DNA from: Rhizobium mongolense USDA 1844
GTDB lineage: Bacteria > Pseudomonadota > Alphaproteobacteria > Rhizobiales > Rhizobiaceae
Length of the DNA stretch: 64,000 nucleotides
Reading direction: 5' to 3'
Assembly (NCBI RefSeq): GCF_000419765.1
Contig: NZ_ATTQ01000009.1
Coordinates: 62,001 to 126,000 of the forward strand
This document shows positions 1 through 8,732 of the stretch, in pieces; the first letter of the stretch is position 1; each line of letters opens with the position of its first letter. Under the pieces are notes generated by a model. That model was not told where the DNA came from. It worked only from the letters and a program-made list of their open reading frames with translations, and did no database searches. A program made the translations under genes and the position numbers.

Positions 1-2
1 CA

Positions 3-293
3 GATAAGGAGGCGGATCTGCATATGTGGGTATCGGAGCGTGACGAGGCGCGTCCGCCGAAACGCAGCCGAGTGCCCACCGTCGCGCTGGTGAGGAGTGA
101 ACGGCCCGCCGCCGGCGCGTTGGTCACCGTTCGTATCGGCAAGGCTGGTCTTGACCATGACGGCGTCGTCTATTCGAGCCGCATCGGAACCCTAAGATCC
201 GTTGCCGCAACGGCGCCTTCGGCTCTCCCCAGCATTTACGCAATCGTCGGGCAACTCGAGCATGCCCTGCAGGGAGAGGGGTTGCCGTCATGA
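3..293 (+). CDS. fhcB: Formyltransferase/hydrolase complex subunit B, C-terminal part (partial)
   Basis: The reading frame is open from the left edge of the window to a TGA stop, so only the last 96 or so residues are present. The fragment has the run VPTVALVRSERPAAG and the segment AGLDHDGVVYSSRIGTLRSV, followed by a conserved-looking ATAPSALPS stretch. This fits the C-terminus of FhcB, the formylmethanofuran-dehydrogenase B-like subunit of the complex that converts formyl-H4MPT to formate. The stop overlaps the fhcA start in an ATGA junction, and the downstream order A-D-C supports the assignment. The fragment alone would be a weak match; context carries much of the call. Confidence 0.7.
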   Translation, partial: DKEADLHMWVSERDEARPPKRSRVPTVALVRSERPAAGALVTVRIGKAGLDHDGVVYSSRIGTLRSVAATAPSALPSIYAIVGQLEHALQGEGLPS

Positions 294-1921
294 TGATCCG
301 TCTTGCAGGTGGGGAAGTGGTGGATCCGGTCAATGGTCCGACCGGCAATCGCGACGTCTGGATCAAGGATGGCGTCATCATCGAAAAGCCGGTCTCAAAG
401 AGGGCCGACAAAACCTATGACGTTTCCGGCTGCCTCGTCATGGCCGGTGCAATAGACATCCACTCGCATATCGGCGGCGGCAACGTCAATACGGCCCGAC
501 TTCTGTTGCCCGAACAACATGCCGCGCACCTCAAACGGCCGTTGCACACGCCGCTTTCAAACGCCGGGTGGTCTACTTTCAACACGGGATGCCTTTACGC
601 TCAGATGGGTTTTACCACCGTGGTAGAGCCAGCCATGTCGCCTTCGAACGCGCTTCATACCCATATGGAGCTTGCCGACATCCCGATCATCGACAAGGCA
701 ACGCTTGCAATCCTCGGCAATGACGATTTCCTTCTGTCGATGATCAGGGACAACGCCTCGTCGGCGATGATCGACGATTACGTGGGTTGGACCGTTTCGA
801 CGGCAAGATCGCTCGGCGTGAAGGTGATCAATGCAGGCGCAGCCGCCGCCTTCAAGGAAAACATCCGCAGCTTCGCCTTCGACGACGTCGTGCCATCCTA
901 CGGTGTCACTTCCCGCAAGATCGTCGAGACGCTGCAGTCCGCCGTCGGCCGTCTGGGCATTCCTCACCCTCTCCATGTCCATGCCAATAACCTTGGCATC
1001 GCCGGTAACGCCGTAACGGCTGCTGAGACAATTCGCGCCTCGCAAGGCCAACCAATCCATCTCGCGCACCTGCAGTTTTATGGTTACGGCACCGAAGGCA
1101 AACGCGGCTTTTCCTCCGAGGCTGCCCGTCTTGCCGATCTGGTCAACAGCACGGAAAACGTGACGATCGACGTCGGCCAGGTGATGTTCGGCCAGACGGT
1201 GACAATCTCATCCGACGTCATAAGGCAGTATTCCGGAATGCGAACGGCAAGTCCGAAAAAGTCCATTCTCTTCGACGGCGACGGAAACGGCGGCGGCATT
1301 GTCCCCTATCGCTATCGCAAGGACTACTATGGTTCGCTGCAATGGGCGGTGGGGCTCGAGCTGTTCTTGCTGATCAACGACCCATGGCGGGTTTTCTTCA
1401 CCACCGACCATCCGAACGGCGCCCCCTTCACGGCCTATCCGGAATTGTTCGAGTTGCTGATGCGTCGCGATGTCCGCAATGCCAAGATGGACGAGCTCGA
1501 CCGCTCTGCGCTGGAACTTACCACACTCGCCTCGATCTCCCGCGAATATACGCTTGAGGAGGTTGCGGTCATGACGCGAGCAGCGCCGGCGAGGCTGCTT
1601 GGCCTCGATGACCGTGGGCACCTCGGCCCCGGCGCAATCGCGGATATCGCCGTCTACCGGAAAGGGCAGGATGTCCAAAGGATGTTCCGCGATGCGGCTC
1701 TGGTGTTCAAGAACGGCGACCTGGTCGTCGAGGACGGCGTCGTCACGCACTATCGTTGGGGAAAGACGGTGCATCTCAATTTACCGCCCGACAAGGGCAT
1801 CACCAAGCGCATGCAAGCCTATCACGAAAATCGCTACGGGCTGTCGCTCGACTGGTTCACCTTTCCGGATTCAGCGATTTGTCGCGAAAACCCTTTTGCG
1901 GAGGTCGCATGCAGGAGCTGA
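290..1921 (+). CDS. fhcA: Formyltransferase/hydrolase complex subunit A (formylmethanofuran dehydrogenase A-like amidohydrolase)
   Basis: This 543-residue protein is a FwdA/FmdA-type amidohydrolase. In methylotrophic bacteria FhcA hydrolyses the formyl group passed from tetrahydromethanopterin to a methanofuran analogue, giving formate. The N-terminus has the metal-site motif IDIHSHIGGG near residues 56-65, followed by the NVNTARLLLPEQ block typical of the family. A later FTTDHPNGAPF segment near residue 370 is the second characteristic block. The start ATG overlaps the fhcB stop, and the gene runs 13 bases into fhcD, so translation is probably coupled. Length matches the family (about 540-570 residues). 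Confidence 0.93.
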   Translation: MMIRLAGGEVVDPVNGPTGNRDVWIKDGVIIEKPVSKRADKTYDVSGCLVMAGAIDIHSHIGGGNVNTARLLLPEQHAAHLKRPLHTPLSNAGWSTFNTGCLYAQMGFTTVVEPAMSPSNALHTHMELADIPIIDKATLAILGNDDFLLSMIRDNASSAMIDDYVGWTVSTARSLGVKVINAGAAAAFKENIRSFAFDDVVPSYGVTSRKIVETLQSAVGRLGIPHPLHVHANNLGIAGNAVTAAETIRASQGQPIHLAHLQFYGYGTEGKRGFSSEAARLADLVNSTENVTIDVGQVMFGQTVTISSDVIRQYSGMRTASPKKSILFDGDGNGGGIVPYRYRKDYYGSLQWAVGLELFLLINDPWRVFFTTDHPNGAPFTAYPELFELLMRRDVRNAKMDELDRSALELTTLASISREYTLEEVAVMTRAAPARLLGLDDRGHLGPGAIADIAVYRKGQDVQRMFRDAALVFKNGDLVVEDGVVTHYRWGKTVHLNLPPDKGITKRMQAYHENRYGLSLDWFTFPDSAICRENPFAEVACRS

Positions 1922-2817
1922 TCCGCAACGGCATTGAGATCGACGACACGTTTGCCGAGGCATTCGGAATGCGTGCGACCGCAATCATCATCACCGCGCC
2001 GAGCCTGAAGTGGGCGCGCCAGGCGGCGACCACCATGACGGGCTTTGCGACCTCCGTCATCGGCTGTGGTTGCGAGGCGGCGATCGACATCGATATTTCG
2101 GCGTCCGAGACGCCGGATGGGCGTCCGGGCTGCCGCGTGATGATCTTTGCAATGGGGACGGACGAATTGCAGAAGCAGTTGAAAACCAGGCTCGGTCAAT
2201 GCGTTCTGACCTCACCCGGCAGCGCCTGTTTTTCCGGGCTCGAAGGCAGCGCCTCGCTCGATCTCGGATCATCCCTGCGCTATTTCGGTGACGGATGGCA
2301 GATCTCCAAGAAGTTCGGCGGCAAGCATTATTGGCGGGTGCCGGTCATGGATGGCGAATTTCTGTGCGAGGCGAAGACCGGTTTGACGAAAGAGGCGGTT
2401 GGCGGCGGAAACCTCTTCCTGCTCGCCACAGACGGCGAAAAGGCGCTGGCGGCCGCCGAGCGCGCCGTGGCGGCGATTGAGAAGGTTCCCGGCGCAATCA
2501 TGCCTTTCCCCGGCGGCATCGTGCGCTCCGGCTCGAAAATCGGCGGCAAGTACAAGGGCATGATGGCTTCGACCAACGATGCCTATGCGCCCACACTACG
2601 GGGGGTGACCAAGAGTGCGCTCGGTCCCGACATCAATGCAATCCTTGAAATCGTCATCGACGGGGAGACGAGCGAGGCGGTGGCTGCGGCGATGCGTGCC
2701 GGGCTGAAGGCGGTCATCAATTTCGGGCCGAGGCGCGGCGCTTTGCGCATCAGCGCGGGAAACTATGGCGGCAAACTGGGCAAGTTCCATTATCATCTGA
2801 GGGATCTCCTGCCATGA
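1909..2817 (+). CDS. fhcD: Formylmethanofuran:tetrahydromethanopterin formyltransferase
   Basis: This protein (302 residues) belongs to the Ftr family. It transfers the formyl group between tetrahydromethanopterin and the methanofuran cofactor in the formaldehyde oxidation pathway. It begins MQELIRNGIEIDDTFAEAFG, the typical Ftr start, and contains the conserved TMTGFATSVIGCGCEA segment. An upstream ATG at 1756 lies deep inside fhcA and was rejected; the ATG at 1909 gives the family length of about 300 residues. The gene overlaps fhcA by 13 bases and shares an ATGA with fhcC. Confidence 0.94.
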   Translation: MQELIRNGIEIDDTFAEAFGMRATAIIITAPSLKWARQAATTMTGFATSVIGCGCEAAIDIDISASETPDGRPGCRVMIFAMGTDELQKQLKTRLGQCVLTSPGSACFSGLEGSASLDLGSSLRYFGDGWQISKKFGGKHYWRVPVMDGEFLCEAKTGLTKEAVGGGNLFLLATDGEKALAAAERAVAAIEKVPGAIMPFPGGIVRSGSKIGGKYKGMMASTNDAYAPTLRGVTKSALGPDINAILEIVIDGETSEAVAAAMRAGLKAVINFGPRRGALRISAGNYGGKLGKFHYHLRDLLP

Positions 2818-3626
2818 AGCCGCTGACCTTCACCCTTCGCTCCGAACCGGATGAAAGGCTCGATCTGTCCGGCTTGACGCCCCAAAAGCTCAACGGCATG
2901 CAGCCTGCCGACATCGCCAGATTGCCGATCGGAACGAGCCGGCGTCCCGCCACGGTGGGCGATGTCTTCAAGGTGGCGGGCAGAGATATCTCGAGCATCG
3001 TGTTTTCAGGAGGCAGCGGGCGCTTTGACCTCGTCGGAGCGGAGATGACGACTGGACAGATCCGCGTCGAGGGCGATGTCGGCGCCCGCGCCGGTCGCCG
3101 GATGGCCGGCGGCCTCCTGAAGATCGAAGGAAAGGCCGGTTTGCAGGCGGGATCGGGGATGAGGAACGGGCGCATCGAGATCGCCGGTGATGCAGGCGAC
3201 GGCCTTGGCGGGCCGATGGCGGGAGAGATCCATGGCATGACGGGCGGCCTCGTGATTGTTGGCGGCAAGGCTGGCCATCGCCCCGGCGAGAAAATGCGGC
3301 GAGGCATCATCGCGCTTTTGAAAGGATGCGGCGATTACGCCGGTCTCGGCATGACCGCCGGGACGATCGTTGCGATCGGACGCGTCGGTCTTTATCCCGG
3401 CCACTTGATGAAGCGCGGCTCGCTTCTGTTCGACCGGCGACCGGCGGCTCTTTCGCCGACGTTCATCGATTGCGGCCGCGTTGAAATCGTCTTTCCGGCG
3501 CTGTTCGACCGCTACCTGATGGAAGACAAAATCCTCGACCGGCCGCTGCTCGGCACAAAACCTTTCCGTTTCGGCGGCGACAATGCGGTCTTGGGCAAGG
3601 GCGAAATCATGTTTCCGCGAGGTTGA
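2814..3626 (+). CDS. fhcC: Formyltransferase/hydrolase complex subunit C (FwdC-like beta-helix protein)
   Basis: This 270-residue protein is the C subunit of the Fhc complex, related to FwdC and to the C-terminal domain of glutamate synthase. The middle is built of repeated glycine-rich strands such as GRRMAGGLLKIEG, GSGMRNGRIEIAGDAG and GEKMRRGIIALLKG, the expected right-handed beta-helix pattern. The ATG overlaps the fhcD stop (ATGA), making it the last gene of the fhc operon. It ends 36 bases before the convergent cbbR stop. Its role is structural support of the catalytic A/B part, inferred from the family. Confidence 0.92.
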   Translation: MKPLTFTLRSEPDERLDLSGLTPQKLNGMQPADIARLPIGTSRRPATVGDVFKVAGRDISSIVFSGGSGRFDLVGAEMTTGQIRVEGDVGARAGRRMAGGLLKIEGKAGLQAGSGMRNGRIEIAGDAGDGLGGPMAGEIHGMTGGLVIVGGKAGHRPGEKMRRGIIALLKGCGDYAGLGMTAGTIVAIGRVGLYPGHLMKRGSLLFDRRPAALSPTFIDCGRVEIVFPALFDRYLMEDKILDRPLLGTKPFRFGGDNAVLGKGEIMFPRG

Positions 3627-3662
3627 GCCGTGGCCGTCCGGTTTAAGATCGACCGAAGATCT

Positions 3663-4607
3663 TCAATCGGATTGCTGCAACATCGGGTAAAGCTTGTCGA
3701 AAAAGGGCAGGCATTGGGCTCCCCGCTCACGCAGGAACACCTGAAAGGCACTCATCGCCGGGGAGACGGTTCTGTCCGTCCGCGTGACCGAAAACCATTG
3801 CCTGCGGATCGGCATGCCGATGACGTCGAGGGTGACGAGCTTGCCGAACTCCAGTTCCATGGCGATGGTATGGGCCGAAATGAAAGCGATGCCAAGGCCC
3901 GCCATGACGGCCTGTTTGATCGTCTCGTTCGACGACATCTCGGTTCCCAGATCATCGAGCCTGCCAGGAATCTCGCCGAGAAAGATTTCCAGCGATATGC
4001 GCGTGCCCGAACCGGGTTCTCGGACAAGAAAATGTTCCCTTGCGATCTCCTCTTTGGTGATGTCCCGTTGTCCTGCCAAGGGATGGTCGGGCGATGCGAC
4101 CATCACCAGCGGATGGTCGCCGAATCCCACCGAGTGCAACGGCATGTCCTTGGGCGGACGGCCCATCAGGGCGATGTCGACGTCATGGTTTTTAAGCTTT
4201 GTAATGATTTCTGCCCGGTTGCCGATTGCGAGCGAAACGGCGATCCCGGGATGGCTCTTGCGGAAGGTCGCCATCATGTTCGGCGCGAAGTATTTTGCGG
4301 TCGAGACGACGCCGAGGGCGAGGGTGCCGGTGCGCACCCCCTTGATGGCATCGACTTCGTCGTCCAGCTGGCGCAGCCTTTCTTCGATCATCTGGGCGGC
4401 ATCGATGAAAGCAAGGCCTGCCGCCGTTGGACGGATTCCGTCGTTTGTCCGGTCGAAAAGGATGATGCCGGCATCCTCCTCAATCTGCTTGAGCTGGATG
4501 GTGACGGCCGAGGGGGTGAGGCCGAGCGCATTGGCGGCCCGCACGATCGTTCCGTGCCGCGCGATCTCCTGCGTTGCACGCAAATGTCGAAGCGTCAGGT
4601 TCTTCAT
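3663..4607 (-). CDS. cbbR: LysR-type regulator of the Calvin-cycle operon
   Basis: This 314-residue LysR-family regulator has an N-terminal winged helix-turn-helix (TLRHLRATQEIARHGTIVRA, then ALGLTPSAVTIQLKQIEEDA) followed by the usual substrate-binding-like effector domain. It lies divergent to cbbF with about 117 bases between the two starts, the classic cbbR position. CbbR proteins bind the cbb promoter and respond to metabolites such as RuBP, ATP or NADPH in related bacteria; the effector here cannot be read from sequence. It is convergent with fhcC, so the fhc and cbb operons are separate transcription units. Confidence 0.93.
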   Translation of the reverse strand: MKNLTLRHLRATQEIARHGTIVRAANALGLTPSAVTIQLKQIEEDAGIILFDRTNDGIRPTAAGLAFIDAAQMIEERLRQLDDEVDAIKGVRTGTLALGVVSTAKYFAPNMMATFRKSHPGIAVSLAIGNRAEIITKLKNHDVDIALMGRPPKDMPLHSVGFGDHPLVMVASPDHPLAGQRDITKEEIAREHFLVREPGSGTRISLEIFLGEIPGRLDDLGTEMSSNETIKQAVMAGLGIAFISAHTIAMELEFGKLVTLDVIGMPIRRQWFSVTRTDRTVSPAMSAFQVFLRERGAQCLPFFDKLYPMLQQSD

Positions 4608-4724
4608 CAGCGCAGCTTAAATTTTTTTAGCTAACTAGTAAATACAATAAATTTTACTTAGCTCGAAATTCCTGTTTCGATGTTGCCATGCCCGGGCAGT
4701 GAGGAGCGGGCGGGGAGGTAGGCT
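4608..4724. promoter_or_regulatory. cbbR/cbbF divergent promoter region with putative CbbR box
   Basis: This short AT-rich spacer between the divergent cbbR and cbbF genes contains the perfect palindrome TTAGCTAA (4627-4634). A larger imperfect inverted repeat has left parts AGCTAA (4629-4634) and GTAAA (4638-4642), and right parts TTTAC (4653-4657) and TTAGCT (4658-4663). AT-rich dyads are usual LysR-type sites. The assignment to CbbR is inference from position. The cbbF ribosome-binding site GGGGAGG lies near 4712-4718. Confidence 0.55.
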
Positions 4725-5774
4725 ATGACTTCGTCGACGCTAGACGCCTTTTTGAATTCCCATATCGGCAGGGGTGGGCCGGATTGCGAAGCTGCCGCCG
4801 TCACGATCCGGCAGCTGGCTGCCGCAGCGGTCACGCTCTACAGCACGATCAATCAGGCTGCGCCCGGCAAGGCCTTTTCCAGAGAACGCGGGCATTGTGG
4901 TCCAGGCGGCGACATAACAAAGGATCTCGACGTCCTGGCTGACGCCCTCTTCATCGACGCGATGCGAGGAGCGCCTGTCTGCCTCTACGCCTCCGAGGAG
5001 CTCGAAGACGCAGCGCTCCTCGACCCGAAAGCTCCGCTTGCAGTCGCCATCGATCCGTTGGACGGCTCCTCGAACATCGACATAAACGTCTCCATCGGGA
5101 CGATCTTCTCCATCCTCCCAGCGGCTGGTGATCCGGTCGGCGAGCCTAACGCCTCCTTCTTCCAACGGGGAGACGCCCAGCTCGCCGCCGGCTTTTTCAT
5201 CTACGGTCCGCAGCTTGCGCTGGTTCTCAGCCTCGGCAGCGGCACCCACGTCTTCGTCTTTTCCTCGGCTGGCGGCGTATTCATTCAAGCCCACGAAAGC
5301 GTGGTCGTTCCACCCAGGACCCAGGAATTCGCGATCAATGCCTCCAACTATCGTCATTGGGACGAGGCCGTCAGGCTTTATGTCGATGATTGCCTGAAGG
5401 GGACGGAAGGGCCGCGTGAAAAAGAATTCAACATGCGGTGGATCGCGGCCGTTGCCGCCGATGCCTATCGCATCCTCATGCGCGGCGGCGTTTACCTCTA
5501 TCCCGGCGACACGCGCAGGGGTTATGGCGAGGGCCGGCTGCGGCTGGTCTACGAGGCCAATCCCATCGCTTTGCTTATTGAGCAGGCCGGCGGGGCCGCC
5601 ACCGACACGATCAGCCGTATTCTGGACCTCACGCCCACGTCACTGCACCAGCGCGTTCCGCTGGTCTTCGGCTCGGCGCGGGAGGTCATGCGCATTGGGC
5701 GTTACCACACCGAGCCGAGCAATATTGCCGAGCGAGCGCCGCTCTTCAGCAATCGCGGTCTCTTCAGGGCCTGA
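4725..5774 (+). CDS. cbbF: Fructose-1,6-bisphosphatase class I
   Basis: This enzyme (349 residues) hydrolyses fructose 1,6-bisphosphate (and often sedoheptulose 1,7-bisphosphate in cbb operons) during RuBP regeneration. The metal and active-site signature DPLDGSSNIDINVSIGTIFS lies near residues 110-130, and ASEELE provides a further conserved acidic cluster. The start is supported by GGGGAGG about 6 bases upstream. It is the first gene of the cbbFPTALSXE operon, with only 14 bases to cbbP. Confidence 0.95.
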   Translation: MTSSTLDAFLNSHIGRGGPDCEAAAVTIRQLAAAAVTLYSTINQAAPGKAFSRERGHCGPGGDITKDLDVLADALFIDAMRGAPVCLYASEELEDAALLDPKAPLAVAIDPLDGSSNIDINVSIGTIFSILPAAGDPVGEPNASFFQRGDAQLAAGFFIYGPQLALVLSLGSGTHVFVFSSAGGVFIQAHESVVVPPRTQEFAINASNYRHWDEAVRLYVDDCLKGTEGPREKEFNMRWIAAVAADAYRILMRGGVYLYPGDTRRGYGEGRLRLVYEANPIALLIEQAGGAATDTISRILDLTPTSLHQRVPLVFGSAREVMRIGRYHTEPSNIAERAPLFSNRGLFRA

Positions 5775-5788
5775 TCGGAGAACAAGAC

Positions 5789-6661
5789 ATGTCGGCAAGG
5801 CATCCCATCATTTCGATTACCGGATCGTCGGGCGCTGGAACCACGTCGGTCAAGCGGATTTTCGAGCAGATCTTCAGGCGCGAGAAAATCGAAGCGGCCT
5901 TCATCGAGGGAGACGCATTTCACCGCTACGACCGGCAGGCCATGAAGGAAAAGGTGGCCGAGGAGGAACGGAACGGCAATCCGAATTTCACCCATTTCAA
6001 CGCAGAGGCCAACGAACTGGAGACGCTCGAAGCCGTTTTCGAGGAATATGGTCGCAGCGGCACGGGCCACACAAGGACCTATATCCATGATGAACAGGAG
6101 GCCGCGCGCTTTGACGTCCCGCCGGGCAGCTTCACGCCATGGCGCGATTTTCCGAAAAGCGACCTGCTCTTTTATGAAGGGCTGCACGGATGCGCGGTGA
6201 CGGACAAGGTCAATCTCGCCCGTCACGCCGACCTGAAGATCGGCGTCGTGCCTGTCATCAATCTCGAATGGATCCAGAAGATCCACCGTGATCGCGAAGC
6301 GCGCGGCTATTCCACGGAAGCGGTCATGGACGTCATCTTACGGCGCATGCCCGACTATGTACGCTACATCACGCCGCAGTTCACGCTGACCGATATCAAC
6401 TTCCAGCGGGTCCCGATCGTCGACACATCCAACCCGTTCATCGCGCGCTGGATCCCGACGCCTGACGAATCGATGCTCGTCATCCGCTTCGCAAGACCGC
6501 GCGGCATCGATTTCCCCTATCTGCTGTCGATGATCCACGACTCGTTCATGTCGCGCGCCAATTCCATCGTGGTGCCGGGAAACAAGCTCGATCTCGCCAT
6601 GCAGCTGATCCTGACACCCCTGATCATGCAACTGATCGAACGCAAAAACCGCGCCTCATGA
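5789..6661 (+). CDS. cbbP: Phosphoribulokinase
   Basis: This 290-residue protein phosphorylates ribulose 5-phosphate to ribulose 1,5-bisphosphate, the CO2 acceptor. The P-loop GSSGAGTTSVKRIF lies near residues 12-25, and the conserved segments EGDAFHRYDR and YEGLHGCAV are present, as in proteobacterial octameric PRKs. Length is normal for the family. The stop overlaps the cbbT start (ATGA), so the two are probably translationally coupled. Presence of PRK beside RuBisCO shows a functional Calvin cycle rather than a RuBisCO-like protein. Confidence 0.96.
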   Translation: MSARHPIISITGSSGAGTTSVKRIFEQIFRREKIEAAFIEGDAFHRYDRQAMKEKVAEEERNGNPNFTHFNAEANELETLEAVFEEYGRSGTGHTRTYIHDEQEAARFDVPPGSFTPWRDFPKSDLLFYEGLHGCAVTDKVNLARHADLKIGVVPVINLEWIQKIHRDREARGYSTEAVMDVILRRMPDYVRYITPQFTLTDINFQRVPIVDTSNPFIARWIPTPDESMLVIRFARPRGIDFPYLLSMIHDSFMSRANSIVVPGNKLDLAMQLILTPLIMQLIERKNRAS

Positions 6662-8685
6662 GGATGAAAGCGATGAACACGCAACTCCAGCCGCAGGGCA
6701 TTATCGAACCCGCTATCGTAACGGAACAAGACATGGCCGATGCCATCAGGGCGCTTGCCATGGATGGCGTTCAAAAAGCCAATTCCGGCCATCCTGGCAT
6801 GCCGATGGGCATGGCCGACGTCGCAACGGTGCTGTTCAACCGCTTCATCAAGATCGATCCCTCGCACCCCGATTGGCCCGATCGCGATCGCTTCGTTCTT
6901 TCGGCCGGTCACGGTTCGATGCTGCAATATGCGCTTCACTACCTGATCGGCTATGAGGATATGACGGTTGAGGAGCTGCAGCGGTTCCGCCAGCTAGGCG
7001 CCAGGACTGCCGGGCATCCCGAGTATGGTCATGCCCTCGGCATCGAGACGACCACGGGTCCATTGGGCCAGGGTATCGCAACGGCGGTCGGCATGGCGCT
7101 TGCCGAGCGCATGTCCAATGCGCGCTATGGCGACGGGCTCGTTGATCACTATACCTATGTCATTGCCGGTGACGGATGCCTGCAGGAGGGCATCAGCCAT
7201 GAAGCGATCGACCTTGCCGGCCATTTGAAGCTGTCGCGGCTGATCGTGTTCTGGGACAACAACTCCATCTCGATCGACGGTCCCACCAGCCTCTCGACCT
7301 CGATGAACCAGCTGGCACGCTTCCAGGCGGCGGGCTTCGACGTGCAGGAGATCGACGGGCACGATTTCGATGCGATCGGCCGGGCGATTTCCCGGGCAAG
7401 GGTTTCGAACAAGCCGTCGCTCGTCTCCTGCCGTACCATCATCGGAAAGGGCGCTCCAAATCTTCAGGGGTCGGAGAAGACGCATGGAGCGCCGCTCGGC
7501 GAAGCCGAAGTCGCCGCGGCAAGACACACCTTGAAATGGAGCGCGGCGCCGTTTGAGGTTCCTGAGGCTATTTTGGAACGCTGGAGCGATGCTGCCGCAC
7601 GCGGGGCAGCCGAGCGGGTCAAATGGCTCAACCGCGTTGCTTCAGCTCCCGAAGGCACCGCCTTCCTGAGCACCGTAGACCGTGAGATCGACACATCACT
7701 CTTCGATGAACTTGCCGAGTTTCGTCGAACGCATCAGGCCAAGGCGACCAAGGTCGCCACGCGCAAGGCCTCGGAAATGGTTCTTGGCATCATCAACGCC
7801 GCGACGGATTTGACGATCGGCGGCTCGGCGGACCTAACCCATTCCAACCTAACACTGACCGCGGGAATGGAGCCGATCAAGCCGGGAAGTTACGCCGGCC
7901 GCTATATCCACTATGGCATTCGCGAACACGCAATGTCGGCTGCGATGAACGGCCTTGCCCTGCATGGCGGGTTCATTCCCTATGGCGGCACCTTTCTTGC
8001 CTTCTCCGACTACGCGCGCGGCGCCATCCGCCTCTCGGCACTCATGGGGCAGCAGGTCATCTACGTCATGACGCATGACTCGATCGGCCTTGGAGAAGAC
8101 GGGCCGACCCATCAGCCGATCGAGCATCTGGCAATGCTGCGCGCGACACCCAACCTGAACGTCTATCGTCCGTGCGACATCGTCGAGACGGCCGAATGCT
8201 GGGAACAGGCCCTCAAGGACCACAATCGTCCGAGCCTGCTTGTGCTGTCGCGGCAGAACCTGCCGATGTGTCGCCCGGCCAACAGCGAAGAAAACCGTTC
8301 TGCGCGCGGAGCCTACATCCTGCGCGCGACCTCGGAACCATCTTCCGTCACGCTCCTCGCGACCGGTTCCGAGGTCGAAATTGCCTGCGTTGCTGCCGAC
8401 ATGCTTTCAGCTGAACACGGCATCGGGGCGAGGGTGGTGTCCATGCCGTGCTGGGAGCTATTCGAACAACAACCGTGCGAATACCGGGAGGCAGTGCTCG
8501 GAACTGCTCCGCGGATCGGCATCGAAGCGGCGGCGCGGCTCGGTTGGGACCGATACCTTGGAGACGGTGGCATTTTCATCGGCATGGAGGGCTTCGGTGC
8601 CAGCGCTCCTGCCGCCGCACTCTATGACCATTTCGGCATCACCCCTGGGGCCGTCGTGGAGGCGGCGCTGAGACTTGCGGCCTGA
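6658..8685 (+). CDS. cbbT: Transketolase
   Basis: This thiamine-diphosphate enzyme (675 residues from the first ATG, 670 from ATG 6673) moves two-carbon ketol units in RuBP regeneration. The TPP-binding motif starts GDGCLQEGISHEA and ends FWDNN near residues 164-201. The pyrimidine domain carries the typical GIREHAMSAAMNGLALHGG. The first ATG overlaps the cbbP stop. The later ATG 6673 (MNTQLQPQG) is also possible, since its upstream GAGGATGAAAG could serve as a ribosome site. Length matches transketolases of the cbb type. Confidence 0.95.
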   Translation: MRMKAMNTQLQPQGIIEPAIVTEQDMADAIRALAMDGVQKANSGHPGMPMGMADVATVLFNRFIKIDPSHPDWPDRDRFVLSAGHGSMLQYALHYLIGYEDMTVEELQRFRQLGARTAGHPEYGHALGIETTTGPLGQGIATAVGMALAERMSNARYGDGLVDHYTYVIAGDGCLQEGISHEAIDLAGHLKLSRLIVFWDNNSISIDGPTSLSTSMNQLARFQAAGFDVQEIDGHDFDAIGRAISRARVSNKPSLVSCRTIIGKGAPNLQGSEKTHGAPLGEAEVAAARHTLKWSAAPFEVPEAILERWSDAAARGAAERVKWLNRVASAPEGTAFLSTVDREIDTSLFDELAEFRRTHQAKATKVATRKASEMVLGIINAATDLTIGGSADLTHSNLTLTAGMEPIKPGSYAGRYIHYGIREHAMSAAMNGLALHGGFIPYGGTFLAFSDYARGAIRLSALMGQQVIYVMTHDSIGLGEDGPTHQPIEHLAMLRATPNLNVYRPCDIVETAECWEQALKDHNRPSLLVLSRQNLPMCRPANSEENRSARGAYILRATSEPSSVTLLATGSEVEIACVAADMLSAEHGIGARVVSMPCWELFEQQPCEYREAVLGTAPRIGIEAAARLGWDRYLGDGGIFIGMEGFGASAPAAALYDHFGITPGAVVEAALRLAA

Positions 8686-8732
8686 GGTCGGATCAGGCCA
8701 GCCGGACAGTTCAACGTGAAAGGAGCAGGCTG

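Noticed and set aside
3630..4634. 334-residue plus-strand frame over cbbR
   Set aside because: Antisense of an intact LysR-family gene; no motif and no context for a separate gene.
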